Notes: a model not told the origin generated them from the sequence alone. DNA of 64,000 nucleotides from an uncultured Ruminococcus sp. (GCA_934463425.1 CAKSJP010000004.1:54073-118072); one strand, 5' to 3'; counted from the stretch's first letter, positions 1-9,221 are shown. Translations and numbers: made by a program.

Positions 1-262
1 GCCGCTTCTGGGCGGCTTTCCGAAACTGTACTACCGGAATCTGCTGTACACCGCCGTCACCCGCGCCAGACGGCTGCTGATCCTGATCGGCTCACAAAAC
101 GTCATTTATCAGATGGTGGACAACAACCGCCGTATGAATCGATATACCTGTCTGCGGGACATGCTGGAACAGCAGAAAGCACCCCAGACAGCGCCCCTGT
201 CCGCACCGGAAGAAGCCGGCGCATCCGACGGGGCGGCAACAGAACAGGAGGAATCGTCATGA
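1..262 (+). CDS. recD2: ATP-dependent RecD2-like DNA helicase, C-terminal fragment
   Basis: Open frame entering from the left edge (codons from base 2) and ending TGA at 260-262. It encodes about 86 residues. The stretch LLYTAVTRARRLLILIGS is the superfamily 1 helicase motif VI of RecD/UvrD enzymes. The following NxxYQMVDNNRRMNRYTCLRDML tail is typical of Firmicute RecD2, a 5'-3' helicase in DNA repair. An Ala/Glu/Pro-rich, probably disordered, tail of about 25 residues follows. The stop overlaps the mreB start (ATGA), so the two are translationally coupled. Everything upstream of motif VI lies outside the window, so the call rests on the C-terminus only. Confidence 0.8.
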   Translation, partial: PLLGGFPKLYYRNLLYTAVTRARRLLILIGSQNVIYQMVDNNRRMNRYTCLRDMLEQQKAPQTAPLSAPEEAGASDGAATEQEESS

Positions 263-1278
263 GTAAAACAGATATCGGCATTGATTTGGGGACGGCGAAC
301 ACCGTCATTACCCTGGGGAAAAAGGGCGTTGTACTCAGCGAACCCTCTGCCATCGCCTATCATACCCACACCAAAGAGGTGCTCGCCGTGGGAAAGCGCG
401 CCTATCAGATGATCGGAAAAACGCCGGATTACATCGAGGTGATCCGTCCCCTCTCCGGCGGCGTGATCTCCGACGACCGCATGACCCAGTACATGATCCG
501 GGAGTTTATTCTCCAGGTCACCGGACACCGTCTCACCAAGCCGCGCATCATCATCTGTGTGCCGTCCTTCATCACAGACGTGGAAAAGCGCGCCGTAGTA
601 GAAGCCGCCATGAGCGCCGGCTCGCGAAAGGCATATCTCATCGATGAGCCAATCGCCGCCCTCATCGGCGCTGGCGTGAACATCGGCAAGGCGCGGGGCA
701 ACATGGTGGTGGACATCGGCGGCGGCACAACGGACGTTGCCATCGTCTCCATGAACGGCATCGTCACCTCCCACTCTGTCCGCGCCGCCGGAAACACCCT
801 GGATCAGGCGATCATCCGGTACATGCAGACCAAGTACAAGCTGCTCATCGGCGACCGCACGGCAGAGCGGCTGAAGATCGAGATGACCAATCTCTATGAC
901 CCCAGAGCCGACGTCACCTCCTGGGTCAAGGGACGGAATCTGGTGAGCGGTCTGCCGGAGATGCAGGAGGTCAGCGAGCTGGAGATCTTCGAGGCGGTAG
1001 AGGACGTGGTGGCGGACATCATCGAAGCCATTAAGACTGTCCTGGAAGAGACCCCGCCGGAGCTGGTGGGCGACATCTACGAAAACGGCGTGCTCATGGC
1101 AGGCGGCGGCGCCATGCTGGGCGGTCTGCGAAAGCTGGTGGAGCGCACCCTCCAGGTGAAGTGCGTGGTGGCAAAGGACGCCATCCACTGTGTGGCAAAG
1201 GGCACAGCCATCGCCTTCCGCAAAATGGATACCCTATTGGACGGCTTTGAAAATATCGCGGTGTATCAGTTTAAGTAA
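259..1278 (+). CDS. mreB: MreB/Mbl-family actin-like cell shape protein
   Basis: A 339-residue actin-fold ATPase of the MreB/Mbl family, which forms membrane-associated filaments that organise lateral wall synthesis. Visible ATPase motifs are phosphate-1 DLGTANT near residues 9-15, phosphate-2 VVDIGGGTTDVAIVS around 152-166 and the adenosine motif MAGGGAMLGGL around 278-288. Length is normal for the family. The ATG lies inside the stop of the upstream recD2-like gene, preceded by GGAGGA. MreB, Mbl and MreBH cannot be told apart from sequence alone, and no mreC/mreD follow, so this may be a stand-alone Mbl-type paralog. Confidence 0.9.
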   Translation: MSKTDIGIDLGTANTVITLGKKGVVLSEPSAIAYHTHTKEVLAVGKRAYQMIGKTPDYIEVIRPLSGGVISDDRMTQYMIREFILQVTGHRLTKPRIIICVPSFITDVEKRAVVEAAMSAGSRKAYLIDEPIAALIGAGVNIGKARGNMVVDIGGGTTDVAIVSMNGIVTSHSVRAAGNTLDQAIIRYMQTKYKLLIGDRTAERLKIEMTNLYDPRADVTSWVKGRNLVSGLPEMQEVSELEIFEAVEDVVADIIEAIKTVLEETPPELVGDIYENGVLMAGGGAMLGGLRKLVERTLQVKCVVAKDAIHCVAKGTAIAFRKMDTLLDGFENIAVYQFK

Positions 1279-1307
1279 GCCGCCTGCGTGAAAATGCCTC
1301 TGCTTCG

Positions 1308-1336
1308 TTGACAAGAGCATCAGAATATGCTATACT
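1308..1336 (+). promoter_or_regulatory. Consensus sigma-A promoter of the toxin-antitoxin pair
   Basis: TTGACA at 1308-1313, 17-bp spacer, TATACT at 1331-1336. It lies 50 bp before the antitoxin start and 30 bp after the mreB stop. Confidence 0.85.
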
Positions 1337-1385
1337 AAAGGCAAACACTGGTGCAGTGCTGCCGCAAGCAAAGGAGGCTATTGTG

Positions 1386-1595
1386 ATGAGCACAAAAGAA
1401 GCAGCAATGGAAATTTTGGACTGCATGACAGAACAGCAGCTTCAGGAATTTGTTCATTTCTTCCGCAGTATTCTGGAAGTTCCCAATGCCGAAACAAAAG
1501 CCGCTATGGATGAAGTGGAAAAAATGAAACAGCATCCGGAACAGTATCCCGGCTACACGGATATCGATGATATGATGAAGGATCTGCTGCAATGA
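1386..1595 (+). CDS. Putative antitoxin of a YafQ-type toxin-antitoxin module
   Basis: A 69-residue acidic protein (MSTKEAAMEILDCMTEQQLQ...) rich in Glu, Asp and Met, directly upstream of a YafQ/RelE-type toxin. The ATG at 1386 is chosen because AAGGAGGC sits 8 bp before it; a longer open frame upstream has no ribosome site. The stop overlaps the toxin start by 4 bp (ATGA), as usual for antitoxin-toxin pairs. No ribbon-helix-helix or HTH motif is obvious, so DNA binding is not shown. The central GYTDIDDMMKDLL tail could be the toxin-binding segment. The function is inferred from position and size. Confidence 0.7.
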   Translation: MSTKEAAMEILDCMTEQQLQEFVHFFRSILEVPNAETKAAMDEVEKMKQHPEQYPGYTDIDDMMKDLLQ

Positions 1596-1873
1596 AATAC
1601 ACCATAAAACCCACGAATCAGTTTAAAAAAGACCTGAAACGAATGCAGAAGCAGCACAAGCCGCTCGATCTGCTTCGTGATGTTCTGAAATTACTGGCGG
1701 ACGGAGCGTCTCTCCCTGAAAAATACCGGGATCATATGCTTGCAGGCAATTATCGCGGATGCCGGGAATGTCACATTCAACCGGACTGGCTGCTGATCTA
1801 TGAGATCTCAGACGATACATTGTTTCTGTATCTGACGCGCACCGGCAGTCACAGCGAACTATTTGACAAATAA
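1592..1873 (+). CDS. yafQ: YafQ-family mRNA interferase toxin
   Basis: A 93-residue RelE-superfamily toxin of the YafQ group, which cleaves mRNA on the ribosome. The residues that matter in E. coli YafQ are present at matching places: His48, His61, Asp65-Trp66, Arg83, His87 and Phe91 (TRTGSHSELF near the C-terminus). Length equals the family norm. It overlaps the putative antitoxin by 4 bp and is followed by an intrinsic terminator, so the module is a compact bicistronic unit with its own promoter. All catalytic positions look intact, so activity is likely. Confidence 0.85.
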   Translation: MKYTIKPTNQFKKDLKRMQKQHKPLDLLRDVLKLLADGASLPEKYRDHMLAGNYRGCRECHIQPDWLLIYEISDDTLFLYLTRTGSHSELFDK

Positions 1874-1880
1874 TGCAACC

Positions 1881-1915
1881 AGGCAGACGGCAGCAAAACC
1901 GTCTGCCTTTTCTTT
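1881..1915 (+). terminator. Intrinsic terminator of the toxin-antitoxin operon
   Basis: GGCAGACGG and CCGTCTGCC form a 9-bp stem followed by TTTTCTTT, 8 bp after the toxin stop. Confidence 0.85.
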
Positions 1916-1924
1916 GCCGCACCT

Positions 1925-1974
1925 TTAGCACTCCAAGCTAGCACTTGTTAGCACTCATCTGCTAAGAGTGCTAA
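1925..1974. promoter_or_regulatory. CIRCE operator (HrcA site) with extra half-sites
   Basis: A perfect CIRCE inverted repeat, TTAGCACTC-N9-GAGTGCTAA, lies at 1948-1974. An additional exact half-site TTAGCACTC is at 1925-1933 and a near half-site CTAGCACTT at 1939-1947. CIRCE is the binding site of the heat-shock repressor HrcA. It precedes the two Hsp20 genes. The hrcA gene itself is not in the window. Confidence 0.93.
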
Positions 1975-2135
1975 ATTTCATCCAGTTTTCACAGAACCAA
2001 CCTTATGCTTTCACAAACCGGGGGTAATATGATACTTGTAAACGGAAAGGAGCTCCGGAAGAAGCAAACAGCAAACCGGACAGCTTCCATCCGCAAGCCA
2101 CAATATCAGGATACCATGCATAGGAGGAATGCTTT

Positions 2136-2570
2136 ATGATGACATATTTGACACCGTTTGAACGCACAGGTTATGATCTGTTCCGCTCCATGCGGGACTG
2201 GGAGAACGAATTTTTCGGCGGAAAGTCCGCACCCATGAGCTCCTGCAAGACAGACATCCGGGACACCGGTGACAGCTATGTGCTGGAAGCCGAGCTGCCG
2301 GGATTCCAGAAGGAAGAGATCAGGATCGGCGTAGAGGGCGACACCCTGACGCTGTCCGCCGTCCACAAGGAAAAGACCGAGGAGGAAAAGGCAAAGGACG
2401 GCACCTATCTCCGCCGGGAACGCAGCACAAGCTCCTATGAGCAGAAGCTGGACATCAGCAACGTGGATGCTTCCGGCATGCGCGCCGTTTATGAAAACGG
2501 TGTGCTGACTCTGACCATGCCGAAAAAGCAGCCGGCGAAACCGGTCTCCCGTCAGCTGGAGATCCGCTAA
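2136..2570 (+). CDS. Small heat-shock protein Hsp20 (copy 1)
   Basis: A 144-residue alpha-crystallin-type chaperone that holds unfolding proteins. The alpha-crystallin domain runs from about residue 30 (TDIRDTGDSYVLEAELPG) to residue 135, ending in the conserved A-x-YENGVLTLTMPK motif. The start is one of two adjacent ATG codons behind AGGAGGA. It lies 160 bp downstream of a perfect CIRCE, so HrcA control is expected. It is followed after 137 bp by a paralog. The short C-terminal tail ends LEIR, a slightly altered I-x-I anchor. Confidence 0.95.
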   Translation: MMTYLTPFERTGYDLFRSMRDWENEFFGGKSAPMSSCKTDIRDTGDSYVLEAELPGFQKEEIRIGVEGDTLTLSAVHKEKTEEEKAKDGTYLRRERSTSSYEQKLDISNVDASGMRAVYENGVLTLTMPKKQPAKPVSRQLEIR

Positions 2571-2707
2571 GAGCGAAACAGCAATGCAGAAAAAGAACCG
2601 GGATCACAAAAAAGAGAGAGAAAAAGCGCCGGAAACCGGCGCACAGAACAAAGAAAACCGAGAACCCGAAACAGGCTCTCAGAGACAATTCCAAGGAGGA
2701 ATGACTT

Positions 2708-3163
2708 ATGATGACCATTTTTCAACCCTTTGCAAACACTTTGTGGGATTCGTTTCAGGAAACCGAGCTCACAAAAGTACCGCGGACTGACCTGCGCGAC
2801 ACCGGCGACAGCTATGTGCTGGAAGCCGATCTGCCGGGATTCCGGAAAGAGGAAATCAAGCTGTCCCTGGAGGGCGACGTTCTGACCATTGCGGCGGAGC
2901 ACACCGCAGAGAAAAAGACCGAGAACGCTCCCAAGGAGGGCGAAGTCACCACCGAAAGCGCTGCGCCTCAGACAGAAGCGCCTGCCAAAAAGGGCACTTA
3001 TTTGCAGCGGGAACGCAGCTTCTGCAAGTATCTGCAGCGGCTGGACATCAGCAACGTGGATGCGGAGCATATGGATGCCGCATATGAAAACGGTGTGCTG
3101 ATCCTGACCATGCCGAAAAAGCAGCCGGCAAAGCCGGAAGTCAAAGAGATCACGATCCAGTGA
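2708..3163 (+). CDS. Small heat-shock protein Hsp20 (copy 2)
   Basis: A 151-residue paralog of the preceding chaperone with the same alpha-crystallin core (TDLRDTGDSYVLEADLPGF and YENGVLILTMPKKQPAKP). It differs by an insertion of about 20 residues, rich in Glu, Ala, Thr and Pro, between the strand after VLTIAAEH and the KGTYLQRERS strand. The C-terminus EITIQ carries an I-x-I anchor. AAGGAGGA precedes ATG by 7 bp. No terminator is seen between the copies, so both probably belong to the CIRCE-controlled transcript, which ends at the hairpin at 3299-3332. Confidence 0.95.
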   Translation: MMTIFQPFANTLWDSFQETELTKVPRTDLRDTGDSYVLEADLPGFRKEEIKLSLEGDVLTIAAEHTAEKKTENAPKEGEVTTESAAPQTEAPAKKGTYLQRERSFCKYLQRLDISNVDAEHMDAAYENGVLILTMPKKQPAKPEVKEITIQ

Positions 3164-3298
3164 CCCGCACATGTTCTCCCCTGCGGTGACCGCCGCAGTT
3201 TCATAAAAGCCTGATGGCGCAGCTTGTCTGCACGCATCCGGCTCTGGCGCAATCCTGCATCCTGTATGCAGCTTTGCCAAAAATGTATCTCCCAGCGA

Positions 3299-3332
3299 AG
3301 CACCGCGGCAGAATCCTGCTGCGGTGCTTTTG
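3299..3332 (+). terminator. Intrinsic terminator after the hsp20 pair
   Basis: AGCACCGCGGCAG pairs with CTGCTGCGGTGCT (one imperfect pair), followed by TTTT. It lies 136 bp after hsp20 copy 2 and 110 bp before asnB. Confidence 0.75.
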
Positions 3333-3441
3333 CTGTTTTCTGCAAGATTTCCGCCCATGCTGCATAGAATAAAGGCAGCACCGCATAACGCTTTGTGCGG
3401 GATCGCCGAAGCATATCACTCATGAAACGGAGGACTTTTCT

Positions 3442-5277
3442 ATGTGCGGAATCACCGGCATGATACATCTGGAACAGGATCTGCGGCAGCAGGAAGCGCT
3501 GCTGCGGCGGATGCAGGACACCCTGCGGCGGCGGGGCCCGGATCAGGAGGGCATCTTTCTCTCGCCGCGCTGCGCCATGGCGCACACCCGTCTGGCGGTC
3601 ATCGATGTGGAAAAGGGCAGACAGCCCATGGAGATCACCGCCGGCGGCGAGACCTATACCATCGTCTACAACGGCGAACTGTACAACACGCCGGAGCTGC
3701 GGGCACAGCTGGAACAGGAGGGCGTGGTCTTTCAGACCCACTGCGACACCGAGGTCGTCCTGCAGTCTTATGCCCACTGGGGGCCGCGGTGTGTGGAGCA
3801 GTGCAACGGCATCTTCGCCTTTGCCATCTGGGAGCACAGCGCCCAGCGGCTCTTTCTGGCGCGCGACCGCATCGGCGTAAAGCCGCTGTTCTACGCAGAG
3901 ATCCCCGGCGGTCTGGTCTTTGGCTCAGAGATCAAGGCGCTGCTCCAGCACCCGGACGTTCCCCACGAGATCGACGAGAAGGGCGCGGCAGAGCTGCTGC
4001 TCATGGGACCGGGGCGCACACCGGGATACGGCGTGTTCCGCACCGTCCGGGAGGTAAAGCCGGCGCACTGCGGCTACTACATGCAGGGAAATCTCCATCT
4101 CCACTCCTACTGGGAGCTGCATGCCGCAGTCCACACCCACAGCTTCGCAGAGACCGCCGCCCATGTCCGGGAGCTGGTGACCGATGCCGTCCGGCGGCAG
4201 CTGGTCTCTGATGTTCCCATCGGCACATTTTTGTCCGGCGGTCTGGATTCCAGTCTGCTCTCCTCTCTGGCGAGCCGCGTCCTGGGCGAACGGGGCGAGA
4301 CGCTCTGCACCTTTTCCGTGGACTATCGGGACAACGACCGCTATTTCCAGAAGAGCCACTTTCAGCCCACCAGTGACCCCGACTATATCCGCGCCATGGC
4401 ACGGTATCTGGGCTGTCAGCACCACTGGACGGTACTGGATACCCCGGCGCTGGCAAAGGCACTCTATGCCGCCGTGGATGCCAGAGATCTGCCGGGCATG
4501 GTGGATGTGGACAGTTCCCTGCTGCTGTTCTGCGGCGAGATCCGGAAGGAAGTCACAGTGGCGCTGTCCGGCGAGTGCGCCGACGAGCTGTTCGGCGGCT
4601 ATCCCTGGTACCGGGACGCCGATGTCCGCCGGATAAACGGCTTTCCCTGGGCGCAGAGCACCGCTTATCGGGCAAAATTTATGCAGGAGCAGCTGGCGAA
4701 GCGCATCGATCCCCAGGCATATGTCCAGGATGCCTATGCCCGCACCATCGCCGCCGCAGAAAAGCTTCCCGATGATTCGCCGCTGGAGGCGCGGATGCGG
4801 GAGATGATGAAGCTGAACCTGGACTGGTTCATGCAGACGCTTCTCGACCGAAAGGACCGGATGAGCATGTACAATTCCCTGGAAGTGCGCGTGCCCTTCT
4901 GTGACTATCGCATTGCGGAGTATCTCTACAATGTCCCATGGGAGTACAAGGACTGGAACGGCTATGAAAAGGGACTGCTGCGGACTGCCATGCAGGATGC
5001 GCTGCCGCCGGAGGTGCTGTGGCGCAAGAAGAGTCCCTATCCCAAGACCCACAACCCCAGCTATCTCCAGACCGTCGCCGAACTGCTGCGCGGGGTCATC
5101 CGCGACCCTGAAACGCCGCTGTTTCAGATCGTCCGCCGGGAAATGCTGGAAGAGCTGCTGGAGCGCGAGGAGTCCGTCCAGTGGTACGGTCAGCTCATGA
5201 CCCGGCCGCAGATCATGGCGTATTTCGTCCAGATGGACTACTGGATGCGGAAGTATGCGGTAACGGTCGTATCATAA
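3442..5277 (+). CDS. asnB: Asparagine synthetase B, glutamine-hydrolysing
   Basis: A 611-residue enzyme making asparagine from aspartate, glutamine and ATP. It begins MCGITG, so Cys2 is the N-terminal nucleophile of the class II glutaminase domain (about residues 2-215). The synthetase half carries the pyrophosphate loop FLSGGLDSS (about 264-272) and the conserved SGECADELFGGYPWY segment. Length fits the large AsnB group of Firmicutes. The start follows AACGGAGGA. It is a single-gene unit with terminators on both sides. No T-box or other riboswitch was recognised in the leader. Confidence 0.95.
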   Translation: MCGITGMIHLEQDLRQQEALLRRMQDTLRRRGPDQEGIFLSPRCAMAHTRLAVIDVEKGRQPMEITAGGETYTIVYNGELYNTPELRAQLEQEGVVFQTHCDTEVVLQSYAHWGPRCVEQCNGIFAFAIWEHSAQRLFLARDRIGVKPLFYAEIPGGLVFGSEIKALLQHPDVPHEIDEKGAAELLLMGPGRTPGYGVFRTVREVKPAHCGYYMQGNLHLHSYWELHAAVHTHSFAETAAHVRELVTDAVRRQLVSDVPIGTFLSGGLDSSLLSSLASRVLGERGETLCTFSVDYRDNDRYFQKSHFQPTSDPDYIRAMARYLGCQHHWTVLDTPALAKALYAAVDARDLPGMVDVDSSLLLFCGEIRKEVTVALSGECADELFGGYPWYRDADVRRINGFPWAQSTAYRAKFMQEQLAKRIDPQAYVQDAYARTIAAAEKLPDDSPLEARMREMMKLNLDWFMQTLLDRKDRMSMYNSLEVRVPFCDYRIAEYLYNVPWEYKDWNGYEKGLLRTAMQDALPPEVLWRKKSPYPKTHNPSYLQTVAELLRGVIRDPETPLFQIVRREMLEELLEREESVQWYGQLMTRPQIMAYFVQMDYWMRKYAVTVVS

Positions 5278-5282
5278 GGCAG

Positions 5283-5331
5283 AAAAACGCCGCCGGCTTG
5301 CTGGGTGTACCAGTGCCGGCGGCGTTTTTTT
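5283..5331. terminator. Convergent terminator between asnB and the LRR-dockerin gene
   Basis: CGCCGCCGGC and GCCGGCGGCG form a 10-bp stem with seven T residues on the plus side and AAAAA on the other side, so it can end transcripts from both directions. Confidence 0.85.
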
Positions 5332-5368
5332 CAGCGAAAACGGACGTGCATCCGTCAGCGCACGATCC

Positions 5369-7009
5369 TCAATACAGGATGCTGTCCCAGTTAACGGGAT
5401 ACCCTGCGCCCTCCTGTGCAGTATAGGCAAGCAGATATGCCGCATCCTGAGAATTGATCGTGCCATTATCGTCGATGTCCGCCGCCTGGATCTGCTTGTC
5501 TGTAAAGTTGGTGTCCAGATCCAGAGAAGCACGCGCCACATAGGACAGAATCTGTGCCGCATCGGTGGCGTTCAGGATGCCGTTGTTGTCCACATCTCCC
5601 TTGTGATAGCTGCCCTCCCGGACAGTGCCGTCGGCGAAGTGGATCGCCGCATAGGACAGATCTTCATTGTCCGTAGTGCTCACACTTACTGCATCCCACT
5701 GCGCCTCTGTCCCCTGAAAATAGATGTCCTGCAACTGATCGCAGTAGTAAAACGCACGTTCCATGATGCTCTTGAGCCCGGCTGGAAGCGTCACGGTGGT
5801 CAGCGCGCTGCAACCATCAAATGCGCCTTCATTGATGGAGGTCACATTTTCCGGCACTGTCACACTGGTCAGCTCGCTGCATCCGTAAAAGGCTGCGCCG
5901 CTGATGATTTTTACACTGTCCGGGATCTGATATGCCCCTGCCTTGCTGCCGGGGCACAGGAGCAGCGTCGACTGATCCTTGTCGAACAGCACCCCGTCTG
6001 CGCTGGAATAGAACGTATTGTTCTCGTCCACCTGAAACGCCTGAAACGCCGTGCACTCTGAAAAAGTCTCTTCGATCTCTTCTACGCTCGCCGGGATCTG
6101 AAGCGTCTCTATGGTATCGTTGAACTGAAAAGCCTCATGTACCGTCACAACGCCGTCCGGAATGCGATAGGTGCTCCCTGCCTTGGCTTCCGGACAAAAG
6201 TACAGTTCCGTCTTATCCTTGCTGAACAGCACACCGTTGTCATCGCTGAATACCGGATTTGTCTCCGGCACATAGATGGCATCCAGCATGGTCATGGACA
6301 GCGCATCCACTGCGATATCGGTAATATTGGCGGACAAGGTCAGATCCCGCAGCCACTCACATTCCTCAAAAGCACCTGCGCCGATCTCTGTCACACTGTC
6401 CGGAATGACATAGGCAGCATCTTCCCTGCCGCCGGGATAACAGATCAGCTTTTTCTTGTCGCGATCCATCAGCACGCCGTCCACATCGCAGTATGCCGTA
6501 TTTCCGGCATCCACAGAGATCTCCTGGAACTGATTGCCGTAAAATGCGCCATCGCCGATGCTGACGAGTCCCTTGGGCAGCGAAATATGCATCAAAGCCC
6601 GATCATCACTAAAAGCATAATTCCCGATCGTCACAAGTGATTTCGGCAGTACCACACTTTCCAGATCCTCACAGCCCGCAAATGCTGACGCACTGATGCT
6701 GCTGATCCCCTCCGGGAGCACCACCTCGCTCAAACCGGAATAGCCGCAGCAAGCACTGTCTCCGATGCGGGTCACCTGTTTTCCGTCGATCTTAGACGGA
6801 AATGTCACCGAAGTACCATTCCAGCCAAACAGTTCGACGATCTCCACCGCCGTGCTGCTGATATCCTGGTAGAGGAATGACGCGTCCTCCGTCTCATAGA
6901 TAAGATAATACTCCGTATCGTCGATCTCATCCACCGCAAATGCCGTCATGGGCAGTGCGGAAAATGCCAGAACCCCTGCCGCCGCTGCGGCAAACCATTT
7001 TTCCTTCAT
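5369..7009 (-). CDS. Secreted BspA-type leucine-rich-repeat protein with C-terminal dockerin
   Basis: A 546-residue exported protein. A signal peptide covers residues 1 to about 25 (MKEKW, then an Ala-rich core, cleavage near AFA-VDE). Residues about 50-450 hold LRR_5/BspA repeats of the type IPDSVTEIGAGAFEECEWL. The C-terminus is a type I dockerin with two Ca-binding repeats, DVDNNGILNATDAAQIL and DIDDNGTINSQDAAYLL. A dockerin means non-covalent docking to a cohesin, so the protein is probably a cellulosome or cell-surface component. LRR_5 domains usually bind proteins or surfaces; no catalytic domain is seen. GGAGGA precedes the ATG by 6 bp and a strong promoter lies 50 bp upstream. Confidence 0.9.
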   Translation of the reverse strand: MKEKWFAAAAAGVLAFSALPMTAFAVDEIDDTEYYLIYETEDASFLYQDISSTAVEIVELFGWNGTSVTFPSKIDGKQVTRIGDSACCGYSGLSEVVLPEGISSISASAFAGCEDLESVVLPKSLVTIGNYAFSDDRALMHISLPKGLVSIGDGAFYGNQFQEISVDAGNTAYCDVDGVLMDRDKKKLICYPGGREDAAYVIPDSVTEIGAGAFEECEWLRDLTLSANITDIAVDALSMTMLDAIYVPETNPVFSDDNGVLFSKDKTELYFCPEAKAGSTYRIPDGVVTVHEAFQFNDTIETLQIPASVEEIEETFSECTAFQAFQVDENNTFYSSADGVLFDKDQSTLLLCPGSKAGAYQIPDSVKIISGAAFYGCSELTSVTVPENVTSINEGAFDGCSALTTVTLPAGLKSIMERAFYYCDQLQDIYFQGTEAQWDAVSVSTTDNEDLSYAAIHFADGTVREGSYHKGDVDNNGILNATDAAQILSYVARASLDLDTNFTDKQIQAADIDDNGTINSQDAAYLLAYTAQEGAGYPVNWDSILY

Positions 7010-7056
7010 CTTTTCTCCTCCTGAAATTCTCTGATTTTGGAATTATGTTATCCATG

Positions 7057-7085
7057 ATTATACCACATTTCGACACAAATGTCAA
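7057..7085 (-). promoter_or_regulatory. Consensus promoter of the LRR-dockerin gene
   Basis: On the minus strand TTGACA (7085-7080), 17-bp spacer, TATAAT (7062-7057). Confidence 0.88.
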
Positions 7086-7116
7086 TCTGAATGGAAGATT
7101 TTCCCGGATTTTCGCC

Positions 7117-7150
7117 AAAAAAAGACCGTGAACGCAGCCCGTTCACGGTC
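7117..7150 (-). terminator. Intrinsic terminator of ftsH copy 1
   Basis: On the minus strand GACCGTGAACG pairs with CGTTCACGGTC around a short loop and is followed by seven T residues, about 23 bp after the stop. Confidence 0.9.
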
Positions 7151-7172
7151 TCTCTGTCAGTGTAATTCGTAG

Positions 7173-9017
7173 TTATTCCGCCGGATTCTGCTGTATCATC
7201 GGGCGGTTCAGGATCTGCATAAACTCTTCGCCGGTGATGGTCTCGTGCTCATACAGATACTTGGCGATCTCGTGCAGCTTTGCCTGGTTGTTCCGGAGCA
7301 TGTCCATGGCTCTGCCGTACTGGGTCCGGATGATCTCCGTGACCTTTTTGTCGATCTTGGTCTGGGTCTCCATGGAGCATGTCAGGCTGGCGTCACCGCC
7401 CAGATACTGTCCCTGCACCGTCTCCATGGCAACCATGCCGAACTCCTCGCTCATGCCGAAGCGGCTCACCATCGAGCGCGCCAGCTTCGTCGCCTGTTCG
7501 ATATCGTTGGATGCGCCGGTGGTGATCTCGCGGAAGATCAGCTCCTCTGCGGCACGTCCGCCGGTGAGGGTGGCGATCTTGTTCTCCATCTCCGTCTTGG
7601 TCATGAGGAAGTGCTCGCCCTCTTCCACCTGCATGGTATAGCCCAGCGCGCCGGAGGTACGGGGAATGATGGTGATCTTCTGCACCGGTGCAGACTGGGA
7701 CTGGAGCGCAGCCACCAGTGCGTGCCCCACCTCGTGATAGGACACGGTGAGCTTCTCCTTGTTGGAGAGCACCCGGTTTTTCTTCTGATAGCCGGCAATG
7801 ACCACCTCTACGCTCTCCATGAGATCCTCCTGTGTGGCACAGGAGCGTCCCAGGCGAACGGCACGCAGCGCCGCCTCATTGATGATATTCGCCAGCTCTG
7901 CGCCGGATGCGCCGGCTGCCGTCCGGGCGATGGCGGAGAAGTCTACGTTTCCGGCGAGCTTGATCTTCTTGGCGTGAACCTTCAGAATGTCGATGCGTCC
8001 CTGAAGATCCGGCAGCTCTACGGGGATGCGCCGGTCGAACCGTCCCGGACGGAGCAGCGCCGGGTCGAGGGATTCCGGACGGTTGGTCGCCGCCAGGATG
8101 ACAACGCCCTTTGAGCCGTCGAAGCCGTCCATTTCGGTGAGCAGCTGGTTCAGGGTCTGTTCCCGTTCGTCATTGCCGCCGTATTGTCCGCCGTCACGCT
8201 TCTTGCCGATGGTGTCGATCTCGTCAATAAAGACGATGCAGGGCGCTTTTTCGTTTGCCTGCTTGAACAGGTCGCGCACCTTTGCCGCGCCCATGCCCAC
8301 GAACATTTCCACAAACTCCGAACCGGAGATGGAGAAAAACGGCACGTTTGCCTCGCCGGCGACTGCCTTTGCCAACAGGGTCTTACCGGTTCCGGGCGGG
8401 CCCACCAGCAGCGCGCCCTTGGGCATAGAAGCGCCGATCTCTTTATAGCGCTCCGGCTTGTGGAGATAGTCCACGATCTCCGCCAGCAGCTCCTTTGCCT
8501 CTTCTTCGCCGGCAACGTCCTGGAACTTGATGCCCGTGGTGGACTTGACATAGACCTTGGCGTTGCTCTTTCCCATGCCGAACATCATCGAACCGTCGCC
8601 GCCGCCCATGCGCTGCGCCATCTTCTTGTTAAAGAAGTGGAACACCAGCAGCATCAGCGCAATGGGGAGCACATAGCTGATAAGAATGTACAGCAGCGGA
8701 CTGGTGCCGCTGTCGATCTCCGACTCAAACTTTGCGCCGGAGTCGTACAGCCGCTGGATCAGATCCGGGTCGTCCAGAGTGCCGGTCTGATACACCTGCT
8801 TTTCGTCCTTGTCCGTAAAGGTGATCTGGCTGTTCTCGATCTTCACCGAGCCGATCTCCCTGTTCTCCGTCATGCTGATAAAGGTGTCATAGCCCACCTC
8901 CTTCACCCGTCCCTTGAACAGGTTCGGGAACACAAACGCCTGGAGCAGCAGAAACACACACAGTGCGATCAGCCAGAACGAGATCCATGATTTTTTGGGT
9001 TTTTGCGGTTCTTCCAT
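7173..9017 (-). CDS. ftsH: ATP-dependent zinc metalloprotease FtsH (copy 1)
   Basis: A 614-residue membrane-anchored AAA+ protease for quality control of membrane and regulatory proteins. TM1 spans about 11-30, an extracytoplasmic domain 31-107, TM2 about 108-128. Walker A GPPGTGKT is at 206-213, Walker B IVFIDEID at 261-268, arginine-finger region RPGRFDRR at 323-330, and the zinc site HEVGH at 428-432. The ATG at 9017 is chosen over an 80-codon upstream extension because AGGAGAA sits just before it and a promoter lies 56 bp upstream. It is a monocistronic gene; a second, diverged FtsH lies at 12988-14982. Confidence 0.95.
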   Translation of the reverse strand: MEEPQKPKKSWISFWLIALCVFLLLQAFVFPNLFKGRVKEVGYDTFISMTENREIGSVKIENSQITFTDKDEKQVYQTGTLDDPDLIQRLYDSGAKFESEIDSGTSPLLYILISYVLPIALMLLVFHFFNKKMAQRMGGGDGSMMFGMGKSNAKVYVKSTTGIKFQDVAGEEEAKELLAEIVDYLHKPERYKEIGASMPKGALLVGPPGTGKTLLAKAVAGEANVPFFSISGSEFVEMFVGMGAAKVRDLFKQANEKAPCIVFIDEIDTIGKKRDGGQYGGNDEREQTLNQLLTEMDGFDGSKGVVILAATNRPESLDPALLRPGRFDRRIPVELPDLQGRIDILKVHAKKIKLAGNVDFSAIARTAAGASGAELANIINEAALRAVRLGRSCATQEDLMESVEVVIAGYQKKNRVLSNKEKLTVSYHEVGHALVAALQSQSAPVQKITIIPRTSGALGYTMQVEEGEHFLMTKTEMENKIATLTGGRAAEELIFREITTGASNDIEQATKLARSMVSRFGMSEEFGMVAMETVQGQYLGGDASLTCSMETQTKIDKKVTEIIRTQYGRAMDMLRNNQAKLHEIAKYLYEHETITGEEFMQILNRPMIQQNPAE

Positions 9018-9072
9018 GATACATTCTCCTCTCTGTGCCGTGTGACACGGCGGGGATTCTTTTACCTTATGT

Positions 9073-9101
9073 AATATACCATATTTTTTTGAGAAATGCA
9101 A
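9073..9101 (-). promoter_or_regulatory. Promoter of ftsH copy 1
   Basis: On the minus strand TTGCAT (9101-9096), 17-bp spacer, TATATT (9078-9073). Its position excludes the longer upstream reading frame as the protein start. Confidence 0.75.
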
Positions 9102-9221
9102 GCACAGTTTGTGATGGTTTGGTGAGAATTGCAAAACAGACCCGCCCTCCGCGGAGAGCGAGTCTGCTGCAGGTGCAGGGCGTGATCGTACACGCAAAAT
9201 ACATTTCAAAAGGAATCCCGT

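Noticed and set aside
3164..3441. T-box or riboswitch before asnB
   Set aside because: No T-box sequence or other conserved riboswitch core was found; the main hairpin is the terminator of the hsp20 pair.
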